Notes under the pieces: generated by a model | What the model was told of the DNA's origin: nothing | The model's input: the letters and a program-made list of their open reading frames with translations, nothing else | Databases searched by the model: none | Made by a program: the position numbers and the translations under genes | NCBI GenBank assembly: GCA_946498245.1 | Contig: CAMMNN010000025.1 | Span: 1 to 49,699 of the forward strand | DNA: 49,699 nt | Direction: 5' to 3' | DNA from: an uncultured Clostridium sp. | GTDB lineage: Bacteria > Bacillota > Clostridia > Lachnospirales > Lachnospiraceae | Shown here: one piece after another, positions 41,790 to 49,535 of the stretch | How the letters are laid out: each line of letters opens with the position of its first letter | How positions within the stretch are numbered: the first letter of the stretch is position 1

Positions 41790-42671
41790 ATGATTATCAC
41801 CATTGAGGATTCCAAAGCATCGGCTTCCATCGACTCTTTGGGCGCCCAGCTCATTTCCTACCGGGATCTGTCAGGACGGGAATACATCTGGCAGAGAGAT
41901 CCGGACTACTGGATTAACTGTTCCCCTATTCTCTTTCCCGTAGTAGGAGCGGTGAAAAACGGCCGTACCCGCATCGGAGAAAACTGGTTTGAAATCCCAA
42001 AACACGGATTTCTGAAAGTCTCTGACTTTCAGGCGGAAAAACAGTCAGAGGCTTCTGTAACCTTCACTTTAACGGATTCCCCGGAAACCAAAGCCGTCTA
42101 TCCCTTCCCCTTCCGGTTTAAAGTTACCTATGCTTTAAAAGACGGGAAGCTGTCTATGGACTGCTGCGTGGAAAACACCGGTTCCTCCTCTCTTCCGTAT
42201 TTTATCGGAACCCACCCCGGATTCAACTGTCCCCTGGAAGAAGGTGAAGCCTTTGAGGACTACGTTTTAGAGTTTGAAAAGGAGGAAACAAGAGGCTACC
42301 GTTCTTTTGATTTAGACAATTTAGAGTTTGATATGACCTCTGAAAATCCTTTCCCCGGAAATGGGAAAACCATTCCCTTAAACTATCCCCTTTTCCTCAA
42401 TGACGCTATCTGGTTTGACGAACCCGTCTCCCGCAAAGTCGTTCTGAAAAATCCTGCCTCCGGGCGGGGAGTGGAAGTCGGATTTCCGGATTACGCCACC
42501 GTAGCCTTCTGGACTCCGGCGGAAAAACGCGCCCCCTTCCTTTGCATTGAACCCTGGAACGGATCCGCCGCCTGCTCCGGCGAAACGGAGGACTTTTTCA
42601 GCAAAAATCATCTCCAAACCCTGGAACCCCAAGAAGAGGCCCACTATCTTCTTACGATTCAATATCTGTAA
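41790..42671 (+). CDS. Aldose 1-epimerase family protein (LacX/GalM-like)
   Basis: A 293-residue beta-sandwich protein of the mutarotase superfamily, LacX branch. Conserved parts are 'SLGAQLISYRDLSGREYIWQ', 'PILFPVVGAVKNGR', 'PKHGFLK' (catalytic-type His), 'FIGTHPGFNCPL' and 'LCIEPWNG' (catalytic Glu region). Family members interconvert alpha and beta anomers of sugars or sugar phosphates in the cytoplasm. It starts 36 bases after the LacI stop behind AGGAGG, so it is co-transcribed with that regulator. A strong terminator follows. The exact sugar is unknown. Confidence 0.92.
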   Translation: MIITIEDSKASASIDSLGAQLISYRDLSGREYIWQRDPDYWINCSPILFPVVGAVKNGRTRIGENWFEIPKHGFLKVSDFQAEKQSEASVTFTLTDSPETKAVYPFPFRFKVTYALKDGKLSMDCCVENTGSSSLPYFIGTHPGFNCPLEEGEAFEDYVLEFEKEETRGYRSFDLDNLEFDMTSENPFPGNGKTIPLNYPLFLNDAIWFDEPVSRKVVLKNPASGRGVEVGFPDYATVAFWTPAEKRAPFLCIEPWNGSAACSGETEDFFSKNHLQTLEPQEEAHYLLTIQYL

Positions 42672-42689
42672 ACTGCGGAAGGAAAGCGG

Positions 42690-42728
42690 CGTACCCGGTC
42701 TGTCAGCGGCCGGAAGCGCCGCTTTTTT
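42690..42728 (+). terminator. Terminator after the mutarotase gene
   Basis: The stem AAGCGGCG/CGCCGCTT with a GC-rich loop is followed by TTTTTTGG on the plus strand. Confidence 0.8.
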
Positions 42729-42776
42729 GGCGCGGCAGAACTGCCTGCCGATATGTGTTTTGAACCCAGAAACAGG

Positions 42777-43421
42777 CTAACAAAAAAGCCGCTTCTTATC
42801 AAGCGGCCCTGTCGATTCGCCGTCTTTTTTTCCCGTTTCGTTTTCGACGCATTTCGACATATATCGTTTCACTTTTTCTATGGTTTCTCTCTTTCTCCGA
42901 ATGCTGATTTCCACTCTTTTTCCATTTTTCAGGAGAATATAGTTTCCTTCCACAGCGCGGACACAGGCCAGATTAACCAGGCAATTCCGGTGAATCCGGA
43001 CAAACTGATCCTCCGGCAGCTTTTTCGCCTCATCACTGATGGTTCCCCGGATCCGGTAATCTCGTTTTCCGTCGGATACGTATATTTTCCGTTCTGAGGA
43101 ATACAGATGGCTGATTTCTTCCTCCCGAAGAAAAACAGCGTTTTTTCGAAATTCCCAACAGTACATCCGCCCCTCTTTTCCTGCGTGTCTGCAGAGACTG
43201 TCCATGATCCGTGCAAAGCTTCCATAGGTTTCTCCAAAAATATCCGGTTCTATCAGAATGATGTCATATCTGCCCTTTTTCAGCATCTCCGCTGCTTCCC
43301 GCTTCCCATCAGCCCAATAAACCTGCAGATTTGCAACTCTGCTTTCCTGATAAATTTTCAAAAACCGTCTGAATTTCTTTTTCCAGCTCTCTGGCTTTTC
43401 ACAGCAAACAGCCAGTTTCAT
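42777..43421 (-). CDS. LytTR family regulator with a degenerate receiver domain
   Basis: A 214-residue DNA-binding protein. The C-terminal LytTR domain is clear (KIYVSDGKRDYRIRGTISDE, FVRIHRNCLVNLACVRAV). The N-terminal receiver is degenerate: the phospho-acceptor Asp is Glu58 (IILIEPD) and the acidic pair near the N-terminus is missing (MKLAVCCEKPE), so it is probably not phosphorylated, or is locked in an active-like state. AAGGGGGG precedes the ATG. The last eight codons run through a terminator hairpin, so the reading frame may have lost an earlier stop. It is divergent from the small XRE regulator gene. The target genes are unknown. Confidence 0.88.
   Translation of the reverse strand: MKLAVCCEKPESWKKKFRRFLKIYQESRVANLQVYWADGKREAAEMLKKGRYDIILIEPDIFGETYGSFARIMDSLCRHAGKEGRMYCWEFRKNAVFLREEEISHLYSSERKIYVSDGKRDYRIRGTISDEAKKLPEDQFVRIHRNCLVNLACVRAVEGNYILLKNGKRVEISIRRKRETIEKVKRYMSKCVENETGKKDGESTGPLDKKRLFC
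42782..42807 (-). terminator. Terminator overlapping the 3' end of the LytTR gene
   Basis: On the minus strand GCCGCTT-GATAAG-AAGCGGC is followed by TTTTTT, and the TAG stop codon comes after the T-run. The hairpin is therefore inside the coding region. Confidence 0.8.
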
Positions 43422-43510
43422 GAATATCCCCCCTTCCCGTTATAAACGTATTTTAGAAATCAAAGCGGGGGGGACTTTTTTATTTGACCATTTTCAGAAG
43501 ATTAAACTGC

Positions 43511-43521
43511 CAAAATACGAC
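43511..43521. other. CAAAATACGAC motif upstream of the XRE gene
   Basis: This 11-base word is the reverse complement of GTCGTATTTTG at 28084-28094 and 34934-34944. All three copies lie upstream of genes. No known regulator site is recognised. Confidence 0.4.
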
Positions 43522-43587
43522 TACTTTAGACAGAATAATTTACTGATTTCCTTCTTATACTGGAAGAAAAGCAAGGAGGGATCTTTT

Positions 43588-43929
43588 ATGGATATTGAAT
43601 TTATCAGGAAGCGCATCACCGAATTAAGGCTGGCCCGCGACTACTCTGAGTATAAAGTAAGCCTGGACTTAGGCTACAGTAAAGGGTATATCCAGAGTAT
43701 CACCTCCGGCCATTCCACGCCTTCTGTCCAGGCTCTTTTAGACATCTGCAATTATTTTAATATTACTCCCTCCCAGTTTTTTGACGAAAACGCCACCCCG
43801 GATTCTCCTCTTATTCTTAAAATCGTAAAGGATCTCCGGGATCTTCCCGCTGATGATCTGGAAACCATTCTGGAAATAACGGGGAAATTTAAATATTACC
43901 GCGATCAGAAGAAGGGCGGAGGGAAGTAG
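43588..43929 (+). CDS. Small XRE-type helix-turn-helix regulator
   Basis: A 113-residue protein with one Cro/C1-type helix-turn-helix (KVSLDLGYSKGYIQSITSGH, about residues 23-42) and a helical C-terminal tail (DLETILEITGKFKYYRDQ) that probably dimerises. ATG at 43588 has AAGGAGGG nine bases upstream; the 56 in-frame residues before it are not supported. Such stand-alone regulators are common in Lachnospiraceae and their targets are seldom known. It is divergent from the LytTR gene and ends 28 bases before the converging ribU stop codon, with no terminator between them. Confidence 0.88.
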   Translation: MDIEFIRKRITELRLARDYSEYKVSLDLGYSKGYIQSITSGHSTPSVQALLDICNYFNITPSQFFDENATPDSPLILKIVKDLRDLPADDLETILEITGKFKYYRDQKKGGGK

Positions 43930-43956
43930 TGAGCTAAACCATTACCATTGGCAGCC

Positions 43957-44604
43957 CTATATAATTCCATTCATTGACAGGATCCATAGCACGCAGGTAG
44001 CCGCAATCAAAGCGGCCAGCAGTAAAAGTCCCACGGGTTTTCGGCCTGTTCCCTTCTCTCCTGCAGGAACATAGCCGCTTCTTCTCAGGGCAGTCACTAC
44101 CGGCTTATACAGCAAAAACGTAATGGAAGCGTTTAATCCGCCTTTCAGCAAATTAAAAGGAAGGAACACCGGGAGAAGCATTTCCGCAACGGTTTCTCTA
44201 GGGTAACCCATATAAAGGGGCGTTACAAAATAGTTCCACAGAAGCATTACAATTACCGTTACGATCCAGCCTGTCCCCAAAGCTATAACCGCTCCGGACA
44301 GGGTGTGCTTCTTTTTGTAAATCACGGCTGCAGTGCACGCAAAGGAAAGAGTCTGTACAATATTCATAATACAGCCTATTATTCCCGTATCGCTTACGGT
44401 AACCATTTCAATGGCCGCAACGATAATGGATGTGGCGCAGGCTGTCATGGGTCCCCAGATAAATCCGCCTAAAGTAACAATGACATCGGACGGATCGTAT
44501 TTTAGAAACAGGATCACAGGTATCCTTCCTACAGCCATCACCACATAGGTAAGGGCGCATAGCATAGCGATTGTCGTGAGTTTTTGAGTTTTGCTGTTCA
44601 TCAT
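43957..44604 (-). CDS. ribU: Riboflavin ECF transporter S component
   Basis: A 215-residue membrane protein with about six helices, of the ECF S-component family (KLTTIAMLCALTYVVMAVGRIP, DPSDVIVTLGGFIWGP). S components bind a vitamin and are energised by the shared EcfAA'T module, which is elsewhere. Riboflavin is assigned because a complete FMN riboswitch with its own promoter and terminator lies directly upstream, so the gene is shut off when FMN is plentiful. ATG at 44604 (AGGAGG upstream) is followed by a second ATG; a longer reading from 44667 is not supported. Confidence 0.95.
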   Translation of the reverse strand: MMNSKTQKLTTIAMLCALTYVVMAVGRIPVILFLKYDPSDVIVTLGGFIWGPMTACATSIIVAAIEMVTVSDTGIIGCIMNIVQTLSFACTAAVIYKKKHTLSGAVIALGTGWIVTVIVMLLWNYFVTPLYMGYPRETVAEMLLPVFLPFNLLKGGLNASITFLLYKPVVTALRRSGYVPAGEKGTGRKPVGLLLLAALIAATCVLWILSMNGII

Positions 44605-44745
44605 TGGTTTCCTCCTAGGTTTAAAAAATTTTGCAGGATTCTCCGCCAGGGTTGGCCGCTCCAGCAATATCTTCTGTACCGCTGCAGCGCGGTTTTTCCG
44701 GAGCGTTTTCGATCTTTATAGAAGCGAAGTTTCCTAATGGAATAG

Positions 44746-44780
44746 AAAAACACCTGAAAGTCAATGTCTTTCAGGTGTAC
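44746..44780 (-). terminator. Riboswitch-controlled terminator of ribU
   Basis: On the minus strand ACACCTGAAAG/CTTTCAGGTGT is followed by TTTTTCTATT, between the FMN aptamer and the ribU start codon. It is the expression platform. Confidence 0.9.
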
Positions 44781-44837
44781 TTAATGACGAAACTGCAAAA
44801 CGGCACGGACTTGCCGTGTTCTGCAAAAGCTCATCTT

Positions 44838-44943
44838 ATCTTCTTTCATCCAGACTATACTGTTGGTTTTGGAATTTCACCAAATCGTGCTGACGCTCGC
44901 GGACTTTACCGCCAATCGGGAATTTCACCCTGCCCTGAAGACA
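44838..44943 (-). ncRNA. FMN riboswitch (RFN element)
   Basis: Read on the minus strand, the conserved FMN-aptamer boxes follow in order: AGGGCAGGGTGAAATTCCCG, GGCGGTAAAGTCCGCGAGC, GGTGAAATTCCAAAACC, AACAGTATAGTCTGGATGAA and AGAAGA. A terminator lies downstream and a perfect-spacing promoter upstream. Binding FMN should favour the terminator and switch ribU off. Confidence 0.97.
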
Positions 44944-44966
44944 ACTGTGTTCAAATGTTTGTGACC

Positions 44967-44995
44967 ATTATACTACGGAATCTCCGCTCTTTCAA
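44967..44995 (-). promoter_or_regulatory. Promoter of the ribU riboswitch transcript
   Basis: On the minus strand TTGAAA (44990-44995), a 17-base spacer and TATAAT (44967-44972), about 25 bases ahead of the aptamer. Confidence 0.85.
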
Positions 44996-45023
44996 TGCAA
45001 AAATTCAGATCTGTCTTTCTTTT

Positions 45024-45347
45024 TCAAACAAAAACCACCTGGACCAGAAGCATATAAAAAACCGTTCCCACTCCAATGCTCAGCAAGGAATTTCGTTTCC
45101 AGCAGTGAAGAGCTGCCACTGCCGCTACAGCCAAAAATTCCGGCAGTCCATGGGACGGGCCCGTAAGCTCAACACCTTTCAGACAGTAAACTACCAAAAG
45201 ACCCATGGCCGCATAGGGAAGGGTTTGGCTTAAATATTCCAGGTACCGCGGTCTTTCTTTTCCCGCTGGAAATAATACGAAAGGCAGAAAACGCGTTATA
45301 ACAGTTCCCAGGACCATGGCGGCCAAAATCAACCATTCTCTCTGCAT
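45024..45347 (-). CDS. azlD: Branched-chain amino acid exporter small subunit
   Basis: A 107-residue membrane protein with about four hydrophobic helices, of the AzlD family, the small partner of AzlC. The conserved 'GTVITRFLPFVLF' opening and 'LPYAAMGLLVVY' are visible. It overlaps the end of azlC by 19 bases and takes its GGAGG ribosome site from inside that gene, so the two subunits are made together. The pair exports branched-chain amino acids or their analogues across the cytoplasmic membrane. No terminator is apparent directly after it; the ribU riboswitch promoter begins about 30 bases downstream. Confidence 0.93.
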   Translation of the reverse strand: MQREWLILAAMVLGTVITRFLPFVLFPAGKERPRYLEYLSQTLPYAAMGLLVVYCLKGVELTGPSHGLPEFLAVAAVAALHCWKRNSLLSIGVGTVFYMLLVQVVFV

Positions 45348-46051
45348 ACTCTTTCCTCCACCTTCTTTTTATCTATTTTTCCGCAGCCTACAATAGCCGC
45401 CAGGATTCCTACCATGGCAGGAATAATAAAAGAGTCCTGTCCGAAAATCACCAGGCTGGCGGCGGAAACCACAAGGCCGATAAGGGCAGGCCGGTGATCT
45501 TTTCTGGAAAGCCACTGATCCGTAAAAATCACTACGAAAAGAGCCGTCAGAGCGAAATCAAGTCCCTGTGTATTAAAGGTAATCATACTGCCTGCCAGAC
45601 TTCCTATTATGCTTCCTGTCACCCAATAGAGCTGATCCAATAAAGAAATCCAGAAATACACAGCGCCTTTGGACATTCCTTCCGGCGGATCTTCATTGCA
45701 GATTACGGAAAAGGTTTCGTCTGTCAGGGCAAAGATCAGATACAGCTTTCCCCGCTTTATATCCTGATAGCGGTTTAAGACGGATAATCCGTAAAATAAA
45801 TGGCGGGCGTTGATCATCAAGGCCATGGCCAGAGCATAAAGAGGGTGAACCGCCGCCGCCAAAAGAGATACGCCGGCATACTGCAGGCTTCCGGCATATA
45901 CGAAAACGCTGGCGGCCGCTGTCCATATCAGCCCAAATCCGTTCACCTTCATTAATATTCCGTATGCAGCCCCCAAAAACAGATACCCCACCATAACCGG
46001 GACTGTTTTAGGAAGCGCATACATAAGAGGAGATTGCTTTCCTTTCCCCAT
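45329..46051 (-). CDS. azlC: Branched-chain amino acid exporter large subunit
   Basis: A 240-residue membrane protein of the AzlC/YgaZ family with about six to seven helices. Characteristic stretches are 'ALPKTVPVMVGYLFLGAAYG', 'MINARHLFYGLSVL' and 'DETFSVIC'. It works with AzlD to export valine-type amino acids or azaleucine-type analogues. ATG at 46051 has GGGAGG upstream; the in-frame extension to 46075 is unlikely. Its 5' side is close to the 93-bp repeats, whose first unit begins about 40 bases upstream and reads in the opposite direction, so the gene's own promoter is unclear. Confidence 0.94.
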   Translation of the reverse strand: MGKGKQSPLMYALPKTVPVMVGYLFLGAAYGILMKVNGFGLIWTAAASVFVYAGSLQYAGVSLLAAAVHPLYALAMALMINARHLFYGLSVLNRYQDIKRGKLYLIFALTDETFSVICNEDPPEGMSKGAVYFWISLLDQLYWVTGSIIGSLAGSMITFNTQGLDFALTALFVVIFTDQWLSRKDHRPALIGLVVSAASLVIFGQDSFIIPAMVGILAAIVGCGKIDKKKVEERVCRENG

Positions 46052-46089
46052 TCTGTTTCCTCCCTTTTGTAGCATTGCGCCGTATTTTA

Positions 46090-46272
46090 TGGTATAGTAT
46101 GAGCACTTAGTGAGGTCTTCTCGAACTTAGTGCGAATACATACCCGACCACTTAACGAGGTTTCCCACGAGTTTAGTGGGAGTGGTGTAGTATGAGCACT
46201 TAGTGAGGTCCTTTCGAACTTAGTGCGAATACATACCCGACCACTTTACGAGGTTTCCCACGAGTTTAGTGG
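46090..46272 (+). repeat. Two tandem units of a 93-bp repeat
   Basis: The units start at 46090 and 46183. Each begins with a TGG-TATAGT or TGG-TGTAGT extended -10-like box, then GAGCACTTAGTGAGGT, a first hairpin closing at CTTAGTGC, the linker GAATACATACCCGA and a second hairpin from CCACTT to TTTAGTGG. The same unit recurs at 49543-49699. Confidence 0.92.
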
Positions 46273-46283
46273 TCAGGGTACTC

Positions 46284-46312
46284 TTTAAAAACTCAAGAAT
46301 ATATTTTATACT
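46284..46312 (+). promoter_or_regulatory. Promoter of the radical SAM gene
   Basis: TTTAAA (46284-46289), a 17-base spacer and TATACT (46307-46312), just after the second repeat unit and about 18 bases ahead of the start codon. Confidence 0.6.
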
Positions 46313-46330
46313 TACCTGGAGGAAATGTCA

Positions 46331-47305
46331 ATGAATTACACCTGCTGCACCTTATGCCCCCGTATGTGCCGGGTGGATCGTACCCGCAGTGCCGGCTACT
46401 GCGGCTGTACTTCCACCCTCAAAGCAGCCAGGGCGGCCCTCCACCAATGGGAGGAACCCTGCATCAGCGGCGTATGGCCTGAAACCCAGGGCAGCGAATC
46501 CCTAAAGGGCGGCAGCGGAACCGTCTTTTTTTCCGGCTGCACACTGCGCTGCTGCTTCTGCCAGAACCACACTATCAGCAGCGGCGGCTTCGGAAAGGCC
46601 CTGACAGTCCGCCAATTAGCCGATATTTTTTTGCGGCTGGAGGATCAAGGGGCTTTCAATATCAATCTTGTAACGCCTACCCAGTATCTGCCGGATATTA
46701 TCGCCGCCCTGGATTTAGTCCGCCATAAACTGTCCGTCCCCATTGTCTGCAACTGCGGCGGTTATGAACGGGTGGAAACCCTGCGTTATCTGGAAGGCTA
46801 TGTGGATATTTATCTGCCTGATTTAAAATACTTTGATCCGGCCCTCTCCCTGCGTTATTCCCATGCTGAGGACTATTTTCAGTTTGCCGGCCCTGCTGTG
46901 CAGGAAATGATCCGTCAGACCGGGAAACCCATCTGGAAAGAGATTTCCGGTTCTCAAACTTCCGGCCCCCAAAGCAAAGGCATAAGCCAGCCCCTTCTGG
47001 CCCGGGGAACCATTATCCGCCACATGGTTCTCCCAGGATGCCGCAAGGATTCCATCCGCCTGCTCCGCTGGATGAAGGAGCATCTGGAACCTGACAGCTT
47101 TCTTATTAGCCTTTTAAGCCAGTATACACCTTTTTTCTCAGCCGCCCAGTACCCGGAAATTAACCGCCGGATCACCACCTATGAATACAATTCCGTGGTA
47201 GAAGCAGCTTTAGATCTGGGACTCTCTCACGGCTATATGCAGGAGAAAAGCAGCGCCAAAGAGGAATACACCCCCTCCTTTTGTCTGGAAGGACTAGTGC
47301 ACTGA
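46331..47305 (+). CDS. Radical SAM protein, PflX/COG1313 type
   Basis: A 324-residue radical SAM enzyme. The iron-sulfur cluster motif CxxxCxxC is C70-C74-C77 (SGCTLRCCFCQN). A second cysteine-rich patch (C5, C6, C9, C13, C24, C26) stands at the N-terminus as in COG1313 proteins, which resemble pyruvate formate-lyase activases but have no settled substrate. The sequence 'YVDIYLPDLKYFD' is typical of the group. ATG at 46331 is preferred, because GGAGG is eight bases upstream; ATG at 46325 would be too close. The last codons and the stop lie inside a long inverted repeat. This is not an anSME-type sulfatase activator by architecture. Confidence 0.88.
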   Translation: MNYTCCTLCPRMCRVDRTRSAGYCGCTSTLKAARAALHQWEEPCISGVWPETQGSESLKGGSGTVFFSGCTLRCCFCQNHTISSGGFGKALTVRQLADIFLRLEDQGAFNINLVTPTQYLPDIIAALDLVRHKLSVPIVCNCGGYERVETLRYLEGYVDIYLPDLKYFDPALSLRYSHAEDYFQFAGPAVQEMIRQTGKPIWKEISGSQTSGPQSKGISQPLLARGTIIRHMVLPGCRKDSIRLLRWMKEHLEPDSFLISLLSQYTPFFSAAQYPEINRRITTYEYNSVVEAALDLGLSHGYMQEKSSAKEEYTPSFCLEGLVH

Positions 47306-47385
47306 CACGTTCACATTTCGCATAATGACTTGCCTGAATTTCCATCTGCGTCATTATACTGAAAATGAACGTGTCAGCACACTAG
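47294..47385. repeat. Long imperfect inverted repeat spanning the radical SAM stop codon
   Basis: CTAGTG-CA-CTGACACGTTCA at the left pairs with TGAACGTGTCAG-CA-CACTAG at the right (18 of 20 positions); inner arms ATAATGAC/GTCATTAT continue the pairing. It resembles a small non-coding mobile element or its remnant. Confidence 0.75.
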
Positions 47386-47440
47386 AGGGGTTAAGATAAA
47401 GGCTTTTTTATCTGCCTCTGTCTTAACCCCTCATTTTTCT
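47384..47440 (+). terminator. Terminator after the radical SAM gene
   Basis: The outer stem AGGGGTTAAGA/TCTTAACCCCT is followed by ATTTTTCT. An inner alternative hairpin AGATAAA/TTTATCT competes with the outer stem. Confidence 0.8.
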
Positions 47441-47449
47441 ATATTTCTA

Positions 47450-48196
47450 TTATGGCAGACAGTCGTATTCCTCACTGTCTACCGGTTCCAGCCACTGGTT
47501 GGAAGCATTTTCTCCCGGCACTTCTACTGCCAGATGGGAGAACCAACTGTCTTTGGCCGCGCCGTGCCAGTGCTTTACGCCTGCAGGAATCATTACTGCG
47601 TCGCCAGCTTCCAGTCTGCGGGCCTCCTTGCCCCATTCCTGGTACCAGCCCCGTCCGGAGGTACACAGCAGAATCTGGCCGCCTCCCTTATCGGCGCAGT
47701 GAATATGCCAGTTATTGCGGCATCCCGGCTCAAAGGTTACATTGGCCACCATTACGCCGCTTTCTGCCCCTATAGGATTTAAATAGCTTTTTCCTACGAA
47801 GTACTGGGCGTAAGCGTCATTTGGGGCTCCCAGTCCAAACATTCCCCCGTCTTTTCCTTCCTGAGTCTCTTCTTCCTGGCTCCACACTTCTTTTGCCATA
47901 CGGAAAGCCGCCCAAGCCTTGGGCCAGCCTGCATAAAATGCCGCATGAGTCAGGATCTCTGCAATCTCTTCCCTGGTAATGCCATTGTTTTTGGCTGACA
48001 TTAAATGGTATTGGAAGGAAGAATCCACCAGCCCCTGAGACATAAGGGCCACCACCGTGACCAGAGAACGATCTCTCAGGGAAAGCTTATCTTCTCGGCT
48101 CCATACTTCTCCGAAAAGTACATCATCATTTAATTCTGCAAATTTAGGAGCAAACACGCCTAAATCCCTACGGCCTGCCGTCTGTTTTACTGCCAT
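47450..48196 (-). CDS. Carboxymuconolactone decarboxylase-cupin fusion protein
   Basis: A 248-residue cytoplasmic protein. Residues 1-110 form a CMD domain (LRDRSLVTVVALMSQGL, ILTHAAFYAGWPKAWAAF) without the CxxC of AhpD-type peroxidases. Residues 130-240 form a cupin with metal-binding histidines (NNWHIHCAD and later HWHG). The fusion is widespread in gut Firmicutes and is often named a decarboxylase; its substrate is not established. It starts three bases after the LysR stop, with GGAGG upstream, so it is translated together with that regulator, a less usual same-strand arrangement. Confidence 0.92.
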   Translation of the reverse strand: MAVKQTAGRRDLGVFAPKFAELNDDVLFGEVWSREDKLSLRDRSLVTVVALMSQGLVDSSFQYHLMSAKNNGITREEIAEILTHAAFYAGWPKAWAAFRMAKEVWSQEEETQEGKDGGMFGLGAPNDAYAQYFVGKSYLNPIGAESGVMVANVTFEPGCRNNWHIHCADKGGGQILLCTSGRGWYQEWGKEARRLEAGDAVMIPAGVKHWHGAAKDSWFSHLAVEVPGENASNQWLEPVDSEEYDCLP

Positions 48197-48199
48197 GTT

Positions 48200-49195
48200 T
48201 CATTCCTCCGTTTCCTTTTCATGGGCTTCCTGGTTCGCCGCTGTTTCCGGCTCCCCCTTTTGGATAGTTTTATTGTAATCCCCTTTTAAGGAAGTGTCCA
48301 ATACCTGATTTTTATCATCAGAAATGCCTTCCAGGTATTGCGGGATAAAGGCCAGGAATCTTTCTGCAGCCCTGGAAAAAACCTGATCCTTTTTCCATAT
48401 TACTGCTGTTTCCATTTCAACGGACGGACGCAGGGGGACAAATGTAAGGTTTCCATAACTGCTGTGGAGTTTAATTCCCAGCACCATCCCCAGCCCGCTT
48501 TCCGCCAGCATTGCCTGATTATAGAGCAAATTTCCCGTAGCCACAATATTCATTTGGCTGCCGTGGGCCCGAAACCATCCCCGAATGGAGCTTTGTATCA
48601 GCTCTCTGGCTGCCGTAATCAGGGGCACTCCGTCCAAATCTTTTCCTTCAGCATATCCTTTTTGGGCCAATTCGGAATCTTTCGGCACCATAACTCCCCA
48701 TATCTCCTTTTGGGGCATGGACAAAAAATCGTATTTCCGGATGTCCACTGGCTCTGAAATAAAACCAATATCCAGAAGCCCCCGTTCAATGTAGTCGCCT
48801 ATGTTGTCCCCGTTTCCGCTGACAATCTGATAACTAATAAGCGGGTATTTTTTATGAAAGGCCGCCAGCATATCCGTAAGAATTTTAGTTCCTAAAAATT
48901 CGCCGCTTCCAATAACAATCTCGCCGCTTAATTCCTCTTCTCTCTGAATAAAGTCCCTCCTGGTCTTTTCCGCAAGAGAAAGTAGTTCCTGTGCCCTGCG
49001 TTTTAGAAGCATTCCGTCTTCGCTTAAAAATACCCTGTGATTACTCCTTACAAAAAGCTTTACCCCCAGTTCTTCCTCCAACTGCATCATTTGTCTGGAA
49101 AGAGTCGGCTGGGTCACATGAAGAATCTGGGCCGCCTTGGTAATATTTTCCTCTCTGGCAATTGCCAAAAAATAATTCAAAACTCGTAATTCCAT
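48200..49195 (-). CDS. LysR family transcriptional regulator
   Basis: A 331-residue regulator. The N-terminal winged helix-turn-helix (YFLAIAREENITKAAQILHV, TQPTLSRQM) is followed by a two-lobed effector domain (EIVIGSGEFLGTKIL, LLDIGFISEPVD). The last 35 residues are a charged tail beyond the usual LysR end. The ribosome site GAGAGG is 11 bases upstream, rather far. It directly precedes the CMD-cupin gene on the same strand and probably controls it. A GTAACGTTAC palindrome at 49227-49236 upstream of its start is a possible binding site. Confidence 0.93.
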   Translation of the reverse strand: MELRVLNYFLAIAREENITKAAQILHVTQPTLSRQMMQLEEELGVKLFVRSNHRVFLSEDGMLLKRRAQELLSLAEKTRRDFIQREEELSGEIVIGSGEFLGTKILTDMLAAFHKKYPLISYQIVSGNGDNIGDYIERGLLDIGFISEPVDIRKYDFLSMPQKEIWGVMVPKDSELAQKGYAEGKDLDGVPLITAARELIQSSIRGWFRAHGSQMNIVATGNLLYNQAMLAESGLGMVLGIKLHSSYGNLTFVPLRPSVEMETAVIWKKDQVFSRAAERFLAFIPQYLEGISDDKNQVLDTSLKGDYNKTIQKGEPETAANQEAHEKETEE

Positions 49196-49226
49196 AAGAT
49201 TAAAATTCCTCTCATCCGAAACATTC

Positions 49227-49236
49227 GTAACGTTAC
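49227..49236. promoter_or_regulatory. Palindrome upstream of the LysR gene
   Basis: GTAACGTTAC is a perfect 10-bp palindrome 32 bases before the LysR start. It is a candidate autoregulatory site; a GCCGCC/GGCGGC hairpin follows at 49248-49264. Confidence 0.4.
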
Positions 49237-49390
49237 ATTAAAACTTAGCCGCCGAATAGGCGGCATACATTCAGGGATGACAAATGCGCCCCATAAAATA
49301 AGTAACCGTCCATTCATAACATTCATAATTTGACGGATTCCACAGTATAGGGCTTATATTTCTCCATAACCCAACTGCCTCAAAAAATCA

Positions 49391-49419
49391 TTGGCAATCC
49401 CCTGCCGATGTGGTATAAT
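49391..49419 (+). promoter_or_regulatory. Promoter of the candidate small RNA
   Basis: TTGGCA (49391-49396), a 17-base spacer and TATAAT (49414-49419), with TGG before the -10 box giving an extended -10. Confidence 0.8.
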
Positions 49420-49425
49420 GGACTC

Positions 49426-49535
49426 CAAAATCAGAATATGCTCTGCATATCCTCCGCTGCTAAAGCAGCTCTACGATTTTGTCGTTACCACATCAGGTAA
49501 AAACAAATGCCCGCTGCGCGGTCGCTTGTTTTTCT
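49426..49535 (+). ncRNA. Candidate structured small RNA or leader with three-way junction and terminator
   Basis: About seven bases after the -10 box, CAAAATC (49426-49432) pairs with GATTTTG (49475-49481). Two hairpins lie inside: ATATGC-TCT-GCATAT (49436-49450) and GCTGC-TAAA-GCAGC (49456-49469). Downstream AAAAACAA...TTGTTTTT with an inner CCGC/GCGG forms a terminator-like stem (49499-49533). No open reading frame of note fits the region, and no known RNA family was recognised. Confidence 0.6.

Noticed and set aside
37779..42671. A sulfoquinovose degradation cluster, suggested by the sulfonate-type transporter, LacI regulator, mutarotase, pfk and aldolase
   Set aside because: No GH31 or GH188 sulfoquinovosidase, no sulfolactaldehyde reductase or dehydrogenase and no sulfofructose transaldolase were found; the enzymes present fit ordinary sugar phosphates and sulfate esters better.
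46331..47305. The radical SAM protein as the sulfatase-maturing enzyme for the two sulfatases
   Set aside because: It lacks the SPASM-type C-terminal cysteine clusters of anSME, is of the COG1313 type and is far from the sulfatase genes.
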